A stretch of DNA of 64,000 nucleotides. It comes from Atherix ibis. Taxonomy: Eukaryota > Arthropoda > Insecta > Diptera > Athericidae. Both the position numbers and the translations under genes were made by a program. Every line of letters starts with the position of its first letter. Position 1 is the stretch's first letter. The stretch covers positions 59,471,920 to 59,535,919 of the forward strand of contig OY282606.1 of NCBI GenBank assembly GCA_958298945.1. Reading direction: 5' to 3'. Below, piece by piece: positions 22,565 to 34,465 of the stretch. A model generated the notes under the pieces. That model had not been told where the DNA came from, did not search any database, and saw only the letters and a list, made by a program, of their open reading frames with translations.

Positions 22565-23420
22565 GATCATTCAAGTATGTACAATGGCCAGTCTGACAAG
22601 AATAACATTTTTCTGATCATTTCTCTCACTATATATCAGGTTAAATATTAATCGATGGTCTAACCCCACAAGAGCCCTTTTTCGTTCCATATTTTCATCA
22701 GTTTGCGCATCTTCAGCGGGAGGCGTCCTGTTGAAACCATAAGTCATCGGCATCCACGTCATAAAAAATACCGTATACAAATTTGGCTACCATGTTTCTG
22801 TGCCACACCAACTGTGGCACCAACCACATTTTCGAAAAAATATGGATCTACAATTATGTCTCCGGCTCATAAAGCGCACCATACAGTGACACCTGATGAA
22901 TTTTATGGTTGTTCAACAACTGCTTTTCGATTTTCAAATGTCCAAATACGACAATTTTGCTTGTTAACATAACCATTTGAGTGAAAATAAAGTTCATCCG
23001 AGAAGATGATTATTTCTCCCAAATCGGAGCCATATTCAATGATCCAATCAGCGAAATTTCAATATTGAATATTATGTGGTGCCTTTAATTATTGCAGTAA
23101 TTTGACCTTATACTTGCTTAAGTGCCAAATTTTTCTTTAAAATGCGCCATGTGGTCAATGTAGACAGAGCCAATTATTGAAAACATCGTGAAACCGATCC
23201 TCCGCAATACTTTCACTAACCGAAGTAATAGTTTCAGGTGAACGGTTTGTACGATCACGTCACGTTTTTGGTATGTTTTTTACCGAACCAATAGACTCAA
23301 ATTTATTTCCAAATTCTTGATTTCAGGCTTAGATGGACGATGGTTACAACGAAATATATCGCAAATTTTGCGAAATGTGGTTATTAAAGATCAACCCTTT
23401 GCATAATGACTATTTATCTG
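22565..23420 (-). pseudogene. DUF4817-type insect DDE transposase remnant (copy 1)
   Basis: Minus-strand reading starts near 23420 with a decayed helix-turn-helix (LRYIS, then NKFESIGSVKNIPKT) and RTNRSPETITSVSESIAEDR. Later come ADWIIEYGSD, IIIFSDELYFHSNGYVNKQN with the first catalytic aspartate, CRIWTFENRKAVVEQP, VTVWCAL*AGDII and PYFFEN. At 22780-22690 follows a degraded YGFNRT, normally WFQQDG with the second aspartate. Many stops and shifts. The third catalytic region is not visible. This family belongs to the Tc1/mariner superfamily and is abundant in insects. Two more copies are at 32825 and 34111, and a C-terminal piece is at 41075. Confidence 0.8.
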
Positions 23421-23618
23421 AAAATGTTACTTCGAAAAATATAATCCTACATTAATATGATTTTCGAGCAAAATTGGAAGCTTTATAACAAATGGTAAAC
23501 CTGTTATTGTGCAAATGTCAAAAAGTTAAATGATAAGACTGTCAACATATTCAATATCAATTCTATTAAAAAAAAAGTTTAATAGATCTACTCTATTTGG
23601 TATGTCCTATATAACTTA

Positions 23619-23636
23619 AGAAGAGGTACCTCTTCT
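23619..23636. repeat. Perfect 18-bp palindrome
   Basis: AGAAGAGGTACCTCTTCT is fully self-complementary. It lies about 200 bp beyond the 5' side of the transposase remnant and may be unrelated to it. Confidence 0.8.
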
Positions 23637-23979
23637 AAACGTTAACTCGTCTACTTATAAAATTGGATTTCATGAATCAATTAACTTCATATGTATTTTT
23701 TGTAGTTGTAAGGAATTTAGCTTACTACTTCTAAAAAATAATTTAAAAGATTTCTGTTTTCTCTTCGCTCTTAGATCAAATTTATTTTGTTGATTTTCTA
23801 TAGAATCAATCGTTTTAATTATTTAAAAAAGAAGGCATTTGCGCCAGTTTATTTGTCCCAATCGAAATGTTAACTATTTTTGGGTTATTTTCTTTATAAC
23901 TTCTTCTAATAAAGTATATGTAGTTAAACTTATTTGAATTTTGACAATTTAAATTTAAATTCTAATTTTTATATAAAAA

Positions 23980-25560
23980 ATGTCAGTCTCCACGCTAAAT
24001 AAAAAACGGAAGATTGATGAAGATGGAAGAAAATTTCAAGACAGGCTGAACTATTTTTGTCCGGAAGTGAACAATTATACACGTATTACGTGTTTAATTT
24101 GCAAAGAAACAAAACATCATTAAACAACATTATAACACTAATTACGAAGAATAATTTTTTTGCTCTGAAGGAAAGAAAAAAGAGAAGAAAAATTTTAAAC
24201 AATGAAAAATTCACTTAATAGTCAGCAACAAGTGCTTACAAAATGCACCAATAGTAATAAATCAGTAATAAGAGCCAATTATGAAATAAGCTATTTATTA
24301 TCAAAACTTTGAACATTCACCGACGTTTTTTTAATCAACTAATGTATGATAAAAGCTGACTGATTCTTCTGTCCAGAAAAGCTACAGGCTTTATCGAGAT
24401 ATCTCATTATCAAGAAATACGGTGTCAGATGGCAGATGACATCACGTCACAACTACAGGATATATCTACCAAAGTGCATTGATTTTCAATTACGATTAAT
24501 TAAAACATGAATATTATAGATGTTGTAAAAGTGGCTGTTTTTTTCTTAGTTGCGTTAATAAAACGAGGACCATCGAAGAATTGTTGAAAATTATCCCTCT
24601 TCACGGAACAACAATTGGTTAAAGCTATTTTTATGTTTATTTCTGCAATAACTGATGGCGCTAAATTGATGACGGATGAAACTTAGGAATTTGTGTAACA
24701 ACTGACGAGAAAATTATAATATAAGTAATTTTACAATATTCAGAAAAAATTTTCATTGCCTTATTCACTAACAAATTCTCCGTTTGAAATTATTTAAAAT
24801 GGACAAAGTACTTAAAACAGTTTCGAAGAAAGTCAACTGTATTAGGTCGGGAGCCTTAACTATCACCAGTTTTCTTCGTTTCTTAAAGATATAGAATCCA
24901 CATTTGACGATCTTGCTTATTAGGCAAAAGTTAATTGACTGTCCTGGCACAATGTTTTGAAAAAATTCTTGAAATGAAAAATGAGAACAGCGAAAATATA
25001 CCAATTAAAGAAAATCCAATGTGCGTAAAAGATCTAGCATATTTAATAGATATTTAATACCACCTGAATAATCTTAATACTACATTGCAAGGCAAAGATA
25101 AATTATAATTAATATGTACGATGCAATAGCAAATTTTATAAGAAAATTGACTTTGTTTAAAACTCATTTGCAAAAAACTTTTTCACGTATTGTATTTTCC
25201 TACGTGTGACTAGTAAAAAGCATAAAATCAAAGAAGCTCGTTTTCAGAATCTGTTTCAATAAATCAAAATCGAATTCGACAAATATTTTGAAAAGAAATT
25301 ATTTCTAGTTTTATTGGACGTAAAACTTAAATTAAAATAAAGGAAATTTAAATTTGCAAAAAGATTTGGCTTTGACACAACTTGCATTTGTTGATTTCCA
25401 GAATAATTCGGTTAAAAAAAAAAAGATCGAGAAGTAGGAACTATTAAAATATGTTCGTATTTAAGTGAAAAATATTCGGAAATGAAAAAGTTTGCTGCAC
25501 AAATTTTATGTCTTTGAATCTAGATATTAATAAACTAGTAGAAGAAAGAAAGCGTTGTCA
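23980..25560 (+). pseudogene. hAT-type transposase of the GTF2IRD2-like (ZBED-related) group, decayed
   Basis: The start MSVSTLNKKRKIDEDGRKFQ is intact (ATG 23980), followed by a degraded zinc finger ITCLICKETKHH and a stop at 24121. Motifs then follow in order but across frames: NSLNSQQQVLTK, IRANYEISYLLSK, CPEKLQALS, NYPSSRNNNW (normally PMHGTTTG), VLKTVSKKVNCIRSGAL and FLRFLKDIESTFDDL. After these come NVLKKFLK, KDLAYLID and LNNLNTTLQGKDKL. Tail similarity fades near 25500. These match the order in GTF2IRD2-like hAT proteins. It has at least ten stops or shifts. Terminal repeats and an 8-bp target duplication were not found. Confidence 0.82.
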
Positions 25561-26565
25561 TGTTTCCAGTAAAAATAATGCATTTTAGTTTTATAAATAT
25601 ACGCATTAAATAAAATAAATATTCAAATAAAAATAATACTATAGCAATTATATATTGTTGAGTTGAATTTATTGAACTACATAATGTATTTTAATTGCTT
25701 ATTGCTTAAATAAGTTTGACGCGCCTGCTCAACAGGGTAAAAAAACTAATGTACGGCAAGGAAAAACTAATGTACAATACAAGCTACATAACATAGAGTC
25801 TCATCTCTCATATAAGATAAATTTGTCATGATGGATAAGAACAGTTCCATAAATCTTGCAAAAAATATGTGTTGCGCAAATTTATTTTAATTTGCTTATT
25901 TTGATAAATGATAAATGCACTCTTTTCATCTTCATTATATATTTCTTTCTTTAGTTGAATAATGTATTGTAGGATGACTTGCATAAGTCTTATAGTCATG
26001 GAAGACATATCACAATCCACAGCCGGGGTACCGTTTTTATATAATCCCAACGACAGCATTAACTGTTTCATTAGAGAGAGTAGTAATTAGGATGGACAAT
26101 ATCTTACCGATCAGTGCGCCATCCAGCTTATGTTTTGAAAAACATCCTCCCTCCCCATGAAATAGTATTTCACAAAATATAATGCCAGAATGACTTAATC
26201 TAACTTACGCTATAAATGTGGACAATGTATTATCACTTCTTACTTGGTAGCCACACGATGTTTTTTAAATTTTAGTCGCACTTGCCGGTTCTTACATTTT
26301 CGCTTTATCTGATGTATCCGCTCCCAGAGTATATCATTTAACTCCTTATATATAACCTTTTTTATTGGTGAACACATCGTAAATATTATTGCTCGAACCA
26401 TCAGCATCAGTAGCACATGGGTTGTTAAAATCTTCCAGATGCCTAGTTGACTTCTGGTTGGAATTTAAATCGTCCAACCTCGCTCGATTGGACGTACTTT
26501 GATGCATCGTCAATTTGGTAAGTTCTGAAACTAAAATATATAGTAGATATTCTTCCTTACCAATA
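25561..26565. other. No recognised gene
   Basis: AT-rich, then a GC-richer part (26000-26500) that may be the far 3' part of the BEL/Pao element reading leftward. An 81-residue minus frame at 26071-25826 (LGLYKNGTPAVDCDMSS) is unassigned. Confidence 0.35.
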
Positions 26566-26569
26566 GTCT

Positions 26570-27240
26570 ACTATGAGAATACAAAAAAAATTAGTTAAAA
26601 TAAAGAAGAAAATAAGCTTAACATCCGGTTTTTTTATTTGGCGATCGGCAGTGGGCATAGGTTGTGCAATGTGGGAATATGGTAGTACTTCCGAAAAATG
26701 TTTTAAATTTCCGGTACTCGCAGGATTCTATTTGGACCGAGAAGATGCTTTACTATCCTTCCTAGGGTGGAATATTTACTACCTTTAATAAAACCAGTGC
26801 TTTGCGGATTTTACTGCCGCCTTCCATAGCCCACCGAAATGTGATCTCTACTGATAATGACTTCTGCTACGAAAATAGTACATCTTGTAATTGGATCAAT
26901 TCCTTATGCTCTCCCACAAAATTGGTGCCATTGTCCGAAAATATCGAGGCTGGTTTCCCACATCGGCCAATGGATCGCTTTAAAATTACCAGCAAGACGT
27001 CAGTGGTAAAATCAGATACTAGTTCTCTATGAGCCGCCTTAGTAGATAAGCCAATAAATAAGGCGTCATATCTCTCTCTAGGTGGAGATCCCCGTTATTT
27101 CAAGTGTAGACAAAGTGGTCCGAACTCGCTCGGTGGGCAGTGCTCCCATTATGGTTTGCAGGAATTTAGGTTTACATCGAAACAAATCTTTCCCGGCCTA
27201 AAGTATACATACTTTTTGGTTAGTTTGTTATAACAGACGT
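26570..27240 (-). pseudogene. BEL/Pao retrotransposon integrase fragment
   Basis: Minus-strand reading gives TIMGALPTERVRTT (normally QxMAxLPxxRV before the integrase core), then FIGLSTKAAHRELVSDFTTD, KRSIGRCGKPASIFSDNGTN with a catalytic aspartate, FVGEHKEL, FRWAMEGGSKIRKAL (a degraded HFGGLWEAAVKSAKH) and VQIESC. Frames change several times and gag, protease and RT are absent. No LTR was identified on either side. The protein would insert the cDNA of the element. Confidence 0.82.
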
Positions 27241-29480
27241 TGTACTGCTATGTGTAGCTATTTTCCATGTATAGCCCACACCTATAATTTAGTCAAATAA
27301 TATGCTGATAAAATGATCGAATAGAAGAAATATTTCTATAACCAAAAATTGTATTTCGGAAACCAAATTTGATATACGAGTATAAATTAAATGAGCAAAA
27401 ATACATTATACATCCCATAATTTTCCCCCACTTTTTCTTTTATGGAATTGCAAAATTTGACAAATATTCATCCCACATGCCATTATTTCTAATATAAGTT
27501 TATTACCATTTCGTTTTTTATATTAATTTAAGCTATTTATAATTAACATAAAATTATCGAGAAATAAGTCAGAAAACTACTGAAACTCATAGTCAAGCAC
27601 ATATTCACTAGATAAATCTATATACTAATCTAAAATACGGAAAACAATTCTAATCTACGGTATATTATAGTTTTGGTAGCTAATATTTGAGGTTGTTAAT
27701 ATTTGAGGGAAAGAACTCAAATCATATTTGTATGCCACTTTTTATATAAAACGCAATACTTTCAACAGTAAATTTATAACCATTCATTGCAGATTAGTAA
27801 ATTAAAATCTTACATAAATCCTAACATATTACTTAAAATAAAATTTATAATAATATTTCCTATATAAAATAATTTATTTCTATATATCACAGCTAAAACA
27901 TATTTAAAACAAAGATAATTTATTACCACCCTTTTGGCTAAGTAAATGCATTATTTTGTCTATAGTATATGAATGTTATTACACCCTTTCAATAATTAAA
28001 TGTTTTCTTAAAATGGATGGATAATCTCATTTAATGACCTATTTAAAAACCATTTAAATAAATTCTCTTCGTAAGTTTCAGTTGGAATTATTAAATAAAT
28101 TTTGTAAAAATTATCGAATAATAAAATAGTTGTAATTTTTTAAGCATTATTAAACTTCTTGTAAATTTTTTTTAATATATACGAGTATAAGTTTGTTAAC
28201 GAAAAATATGCGAAAAATATTACAATATGATAAGAATTATAGCAGGTTTTGAATATAGGCTTAGATACTCATATAGTCAAAAATATCTACTATCCAGAAT
28301 AGTGATTAAATTAACTTTTAAAAGACTTATGAAAAGTGAACCTCTAACTACAAGTTCAGCTAATGTTAATTCAACCATAAATACAGCAGCAGATATCAAA
28401 GGACAGGTCTGTTCAATCATTCGAAATTATTCATTTAATAGTATTCAGGCTACACAAGTGTGACTAAATGTGCCAATAGACATATTTTGGAAAGTTTTAT
28501 ATAACAATAAAATATCTTAAACTAAAAAGGATTTGTTAACAAAATAAGTTTTCTTTATCAATATAGAAATTAATTGTTATTGCGACACATTAAAGCTTGA
28601 CAATTCCTCTTCAAGTGAACTTTTGTGGTATACCTAAGGTAAATACGTCTGGTGACAATTTATTTCTCCTTAGCCAGAAAATGCAAATATGATAATAGAG
28701 TCTTTTCTTATACTCTCAGAGTTAAAAAACTACTTCCAAAATATCGCCCGCCCCATTATATTAATTGATACCTTAATGTATGGTAATAATAGTTGTCATT
28801 ATTTGGTTATAACATATAACTCATATAAATTTCTATGCTTGGCTTGCTATTATTATTTGAACTAATGGAAATTTACAATTTTGGTTAAGTAAATAACGCT
28901 GATCAAACTTATTTATTGGGTTTTATTTGCCAACACATATTTGTTTATTTGCCAACACCGTTAAATATATATCCGTTAAATATTTTTTAATGTGTATTAT
29001 TTAATATTAATAAATTCAATCATTTTTGAGGAATTTTCAAATTAAGTTTGCAAACACTTACCAGAAACGTAAACTAAGTAAGCCCAGAATAGCTATTGCA
29101 AACGAATGCAACATATTTTTAATAACCTCCATAATTATTATACAAGTGACACAACATCAGTTTTTAAAAAATGACACAAATTTAAGGAAATTTTCGGTTC
29201 TTTTAATAATGATACATTTGATGTATTTCAGTAATTATGAAAAATAATATCTACAATATTAAATGAGCGCCTTTGGACTTTCTCCAACAGCCGATCTTTT
29301 TGAGGGAAATTTTGTTGAACATTTCGAGCTGTATCTTGGCTATGGATGTTGGTTTGTTTATAAGGTCTTTTAAATATGTGAGACTATTTGGTGACGTCAT
29401 AGTACGTGTGTGAAGTTGTCTGAAAGAGACTGGACTGTAATATAGAATATTGATAATTTTATTATATTTTGTAGATCAGA
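27241..29480. other. AT-rich DNA, nothing recognised
   Basis: More than 2 kb of simple AT-rich sequence. The frames at 28227-28463 and 29026-29247 have biased, low-complexity composition and no family resemblance. GACTATTTGGTGAC at 29383-29396 is one of four similar short motifs. Confidence 0.4.
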
Positions 29481-29484
29481 TTAG

Positions 29485-30960
29485 TATGTTGTCGAAGTTT
29501 TAAATAGAGGACTAGGGAGTGGAGTTGTTGGATCCAGGAGATCCACAAAGGGAAGAATACTGCTCACGAAGTAATTTTTGGTTATGTGGTATTCATATAG
29601 AATATGGATGATACTGCAATGGATGTCACAGGCTTGGGAAGTTATGAGTAAGAGTATGTCCAATTCAGTTTCTGAGGAGCTTCCGTGCCCTGAATTTCGG
29701 TATGGATGTTGAACAGACATTGGTGGTTATCTAATGAGTCGATAAAAATATATCGCTATTTTTTCAATCATCGTTTCTGCGATTGGCTAATGGTGTTAAT
29801 TGCCATTCTGTTAGTAGGCGCGGCAGATTGGGAATGCCTATGATCACTGGTCGACGGAGTGTTTCTCCAGCCAACTTGCCAGCATTTTAATTTCCCATAA
29901 ATCCCACATGCCCCAGCACTCAGTGCAGCTCGACACTCCTATTGCTAAGTAGGTTTCGATGAATTGCGCTAAGCATTGGGTCACTCAATGAGCCAAAAAT
30001 GGTTTTAAGGGCGGCAAAGCTATCGCATAACAAAATAATGTTGTGTTGGCTGGGATTATTGGTCGCAATTTCAATGGCTGTTTTGATGGCCCACAGCTCC
30101 CCATAATAAGGAATTGCTCTATAAGGAAGGATTCCACAACATAGTGCGCGGGTGCTGCAGCCAAAAAGTTGTAGTATCGGTGTCGGCGGCGGCATCCATG
30201 AACAATAGTCGATAATCTTTCAATTCGTTCAACTGTTCAAGGAAAAGTTTTCTATATGTGGACGGATCAGTACTAGCCTTCTTAAACCTACCAAAAGAAG
30301 CAGATACTTTCAACTATGCTCCCAACCACATTTTACAATCTGGTTGTGGGAGGATAAATTGCTTCTTTTTTCTAAATTGAAGTTTTTCCGAGAGGGAGGA
30401 TGGATAAATTGCTTCCAAGGTGGGATATTAATAAGGATAACGATGATAAATTCCTTTTGAGCGGAGTGAGGGGGTAATTACGAAGGCATAGCTTCTTGTA
30501 AATTAAATTTAGGCGAGCTTTTTGAAGATAGAAATAGATAGGTTTCGACCAGTTTCTATCAGTATGGATTCTACCGGAGATGTCCAGTGTGCTCCACTGG
30601 CTGGTCCAATGCAACGGTTTACCGCTGCCTCAACTAGGTTTTACCGTGCTATTGGCACACTGACGAATATAGTGAGGAAATAGAGTAAGGTTCGATCCAA
30701 AAGGGGGTTGGTTACTCTAATTGCCTCACTTTGTCTTACCTTACTTTTGCTGCTGTCTAAAATTTTAACCATTCGGAGAATGGTATTAATTTTGTCAACA
30801 GAATTGTTAATCTGAAGATTCCATTTTCCTCCACGGGCAATTGAGAAACCCAGGATTTTCATGGAATTTTTTGGGTGGAGAGAGAATTGGTCCAGTGACG
30901 AATCAGACATACTACAATTTTTTTCTGCAAACATGAAGACAGATTACCGCACCGTTTATG
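29485..30960 (-). pseudogene. I-clade-like LINE, RT thumb, RNase H and C-terminus
   Basis: Minus-strand order is: SLHPKNSMKILGFSIARGGK and NKINTILRMVKILDSSKSKV (post-palm/thumb, 30934-30641), then NRCIGPASGAHWTSPVESI and a decayed connector. The RNase H domain follows: YRLLFMDAAADTDTTTFWLQ, YYGELWAIKTAIEIATNN, IILLCDSFAALKTIFGSLSD and ELHWVLGHVGFMGN. GKLAGETLRRPVIIGIPN and a C-terminal part ending near 29485 come last. The RNase H acidic residues D, E and D are visible. Frameshifts split it into at least four frames. Endonuclease and RT palm are missing (5' truncation near 30960, typical of LINE insertions). Confidence 0.85.
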
Positions 30961-31186
30961 CTGCTCTAAGTATTGATGTTGTGGATGGCGTTATTAACTT
31001 GTTGTTATATCAATACCAGATATAAGTACAAAAATATTTTTAGCATATATGTAGGGTTTGAAGGATAAACGAAAATCTCGATTTTGTCGTTAATAGTAAT
31101 TTAATGTTACGATAATCGTTTGTTGTTGACATTCTTAAGAGCCAGACTGATTGTTGAAGGACCTAGCTGGTTCGCTTTCGATTGCA

Positions 31187-31212
31187 CTGGAATCTTCAAC
31201 TGAAGATTCCAG
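31187..31212. repeat. Perfect 12-bp inverted repeat
   Basis: CTGGAATCTTCA, two bases, then TGAAGATTCCAG. It sits at the 3' side of the deleted mariner and is flanked by ATTGCACT on both sides as a direct repeat. It may be part of the element end. Confidence 0.85.
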
Positions 31213-31214
31213 AT

Positions 31215-31440
31215 TGCACTCATTTGATTGAATAATCTTGAGGAACAAAAAACTCATAGAGTCTTAGATCAGGCGATAAGGCGGAAATTCCTTTTTTTAA
31301 ATGAGATAAAAACTCCTTGATTGAGATGCCACCAAAAAACTTGTGCTCTTGATAAGGTATTTCAGCTCTCAAAATTACGAAATCACCAAGTTTAAAACAT
31401 CGTCGTTCCAAATTGCACCAACTTTAATAAATCGTTAAAA
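31215..31440 (-). pseudogene. Internally deleted mariner-like element
   Basis: Minus-strand reading shows a helix-turn-helix end, NTLSRAQVFWWH, with decayed upstream residues matching the first DNA-binding helices. In another frame this is fused directly to SIKEFLSHLKKGIS and SPDLRLYEFFVPQ, corresponding to SPDLxPCDFFLFPx with the third catalytic region. About 200 residues between them are gone. It is a deletion derivative, similar in kind to the one at 60055-60650. Terminal repeats are not clear. Confidence 0.7.
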
Positions 31441-32820
31441 AAAAAACAACTTCACTTTTCTATCACACTCTATCGGGTGGCGTCGGTACCGGACGAAGTT
31501 CAAATTTGATGACATAGTAACGTACAAGCTATATGGATTCAGTTCGTTTCTTATATTTTTAAAATCACTAGATTCAGTTCAATTATATTATTATAGAGTA
31601 TGTTTCAAAAAAATTAGAGAACGCTTTATAATAAGTATATAAGGTTCAAATTATGTTTTTAATATAAAGTAAAAACCAACACACGCTTTAGATTGTGCTT
31701 CTCACACAAAAACAGTTTTTGGAAACTAAAAAACACGATCATTACTCAATCCCTTATTATTAAAACAACACATGCCATAAATTATAGAAAATTCCCAATA
31801 TTACAATACATCCCGTATAATCTTACCGGAGTTCTGCAAGGTAGATACTTGTTTCCTTTATTTGTTGCCACACCTCGTAAGTGAAAGTTCGGAATATTCG
31901 GGATTATTCTGTGTAACCACGGTAAGTAGGCAATATTCGGGAAAAGCAGTCACAAAATTTTGGAGCAGCTAAAATAAGGCTGAGTTAGCAAAAGCTGAAG
32001 AGTTGATAACTTTATACTCGTAGCATGTAATACAGTTAGCAATTTGAAAATTGAATAATTATTATTACTGATGTCAGTCTCATTACTTTTCTGCGACACC
32101 TCGTATTCTTATTTCCTTAGAAACATTAAAAATTGTCAATTACACCTCAAATATTCTTTTTCCTGGCATAAATTAAAATGTTCTAATTATTAATATTTTT
32201 TTTTTTATTTACACCATCTCCGAATTTATTCTAGTTAATTTTTATTTTAAAAATGTTCATCAACACTTTCAATTTCAGCAGAAAATTTTCTTCCAAACGC
32301 TATCTGCACGTTTTTCTTTCGTTTTTCAATCTATAAATATTGTGATGATTAAACTTAATTTCTTGCTAACGATAAGTGACGATTAAAACCTAATTTACGA
32401 AAATTAACAGAAACACCATAAACCCTGAAAACAAGTTTATTGTCTGGAAAGTTCATATTGCAGAACAAAAACAATTACTAAAGTAGGTCAGCCGATTATA
32501 TTCTAATACACAATAGAGACACAAATGCATAATATTTTCTCTCCATAATAATAGGAGAAGAATTTGATAAGGAAAGAAAACGAAATTTGCACTTGAGTAA
32601 TTGTGTTCAAATATGTTGTTACAGACTAACGATTAATGTTTGCGTTATTAATTTTACCATAAATTGAATCCAATTTCAGTTGAAAGAAAAATTAAATTTT
32701 TCGCGAATATTCAGTAAAATTCCAGGTTACCTTGCTGTAATATATAGTATTGTATAGACTACATGTAATGTATTACTTTTATTTAAAGAAATACGAACCG
32801 ATGATTCCACTAAGCAACGC
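31441..32820. other. AT-rich DNA, nothing recognised
   Basis: No conserved frame. The 63-residue plus frame at 31693 is unsupported. Confidence 0.4.
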
Positions 32821-32824
32821 ATTT

Positions 32825-33345
32825 TTCTGGGTGCAATGACAGTTCTGGTTTTACCTGTGGTTGTTCATCAGACCAAATGTGACAATTTTGCTTATTCACA
32901 TACCCATTCAACCAGAAATGAGCTTCGTCGCGGAATGCAATTGTTTGGTAAAAAAAACGGATTTTCCTCGAGTTGTTCTAAGGCCCACTTACCGAAAATT
33001 TGAAGCTTTGGCAGTTCTTGCACAAGCTATATTTTATATGCTTTCAGACCAAGATCCTTATGTAAAATCTTCCACATAGTCGAATATCACAATCGCAATT
33101 ACTCTGAACGTCGACGGATGGACAAAATGCAGTCTTCACCAACACTAGGCACTACGCCCGGAATATTTTCCTGTGTACGCACTCTACGAGCACAGGTTGG
33201 TGGTTTGATGTCCAATAGCGTAAAATTGCTGGAAATTTCGTCACTATGGCTTGAAATGCTTGATCAGCAGATCAATTATACCGACCTTAAAATGGACGAA
33301 GTGCGTGAAACACATTTTTCACAGACAACGAATTTTGATAATAAA
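32825..33345 (-). pseudogene. DUF4817-type DDE transposase remnant (copy 2), N-terminal half
   Basis: Minus-strand reading gives RVRTQENIPGVVPSVGEDCI and LSIRRRSE (linker after the first helix-turn-helix). Next come KILHKDLGLKAYKIQLVQEL, a strong match to the second helix-turn-helix of this family (ILxxDLxLxxYKIQLxQEL), then FGKWALEQLEENPFF, a shifted FRDEAHFWLNGY equivalent with the first aspartate, VNKQNCHIW and a short tail to the HPEK motif near 32830. The second half of the catalytic domain is missing. Frameshifts occur at about 33080 and 32945. Confidence 0.8.
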
Positions 33346-34110
33346 ATTCAATATTTGTAAGCGTAGTTCGAATGTAACTCTTTCCATGATGAAATGACTA
33401 AGTAATTTTGACTTTGACATACGTGATCTATCAAAAATAAAAATATGAAGAAGTATAAACAGCAAAAAAATTACCCGATATATGTATCATATTCAAATAA
33501 ATTAGTTTGTTGGAATTTTTTGTGTACTGCTTCAAACTTATATGTCACATCAAAGTTAGAATTTTTTTCTAATAACCTAATTATAAATTTAAATTTTATA
33601 TTAAATATATTTCCCATATGATATTTCTCCTGCTTCCTTGAATATACGATCAAATGTATGTTATAATAAACTATCATAAACTTGCTTAAATAAGCACTTT
33701 ATTATTCCTCAAAAATGAAGAGTGCAAGACTATTCGTATTTATATTTTCATTTTTACGATAAAGTCAACTATTCGTAATTATAAAAAATCTTAACATACA
33801 CGAAGTAATAAAATAATGTGTTTCGTTTTATAAAGTATTAAATAAAAATTTTAATTTTCTAAATTTTTGTAGCATATCTTAAATGGTATTGTGAAATAAA
33901 ATGTAATTATACTCGTGTATAGGCTAGTCAAAAAAAATTAAACCACATCTGAACATTGATATCTACAACAATATAGAAAGCCTTTGAAAGATAAATAATT
34001 CATAATCATAAGGTATTTTCATAGAAGTAATATGTTTTCAAATGGACCGTGTGGCCATATTTGTAATGTCAAAATCTTTTGTCACTGTCAGTTGTATTTA
34101 GTATTTATTC
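33346..34110. other. AT-rich DNA, possible 5' untranslated end of the following element
   Basis: No frame. The sequence from about 33918 (GGCTAGTCAAAAAAAATTAA) may include the 5' end of the transposon at 34111, but no inverted partner was found. Confidence 0.35.
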
Positions 34111-34465
34111 GTAGAAAAATACACGCTTCAACAATGCTTGAAAATTATGGAATTTTATGAAAATACACATAATCATTATTCTTTTTTTTTAAAGAAAATC
34201 ATCTTCTCAGATGAAGCGCATTTCCATTTCTCTGGATCGATGGATAAACAAAATTGTCGTTGCATGGCTGAAGCCAATTTACAATTTACTAACGAGGAAC
34301 CTTGACATTCCAAAAAAATGACCGTTTCGTGTGGTTTATGGAACGGTCTGTCATCTTCAGTCCTTATTTTTTTTTCAAAATGAGCTAAAGAGTTGCCTAT
34401 CAATAGTGAGCGGTGCAGATCAATGATAACACATTTTGGCCTGAATTGGAAGATATTTATTGAAA
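34111..34465 (+). pseudogene. DUF4817-type DDE transposase, internally deleted (copy 3)
   Basis: VEKYTLQQCLKIMEFYENTH matches the N-terminal helix of DUF4817 transposases. After a poly-T run it is joined, out of frame, to KIIFSDEAHFHFSG and DKQNCRCMAEANLQ (first catalytic aspartate intact), then KKMTVSCGLWNG, a degraded FF segment, and ERCRSMITHFWPELEDI. About 150 residues between helix and catalytic motif are deleted. It ends before the second aspartate. Divergence from copies 1 and 2 indicates a different subfamily or age. Confidence 0.82.
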
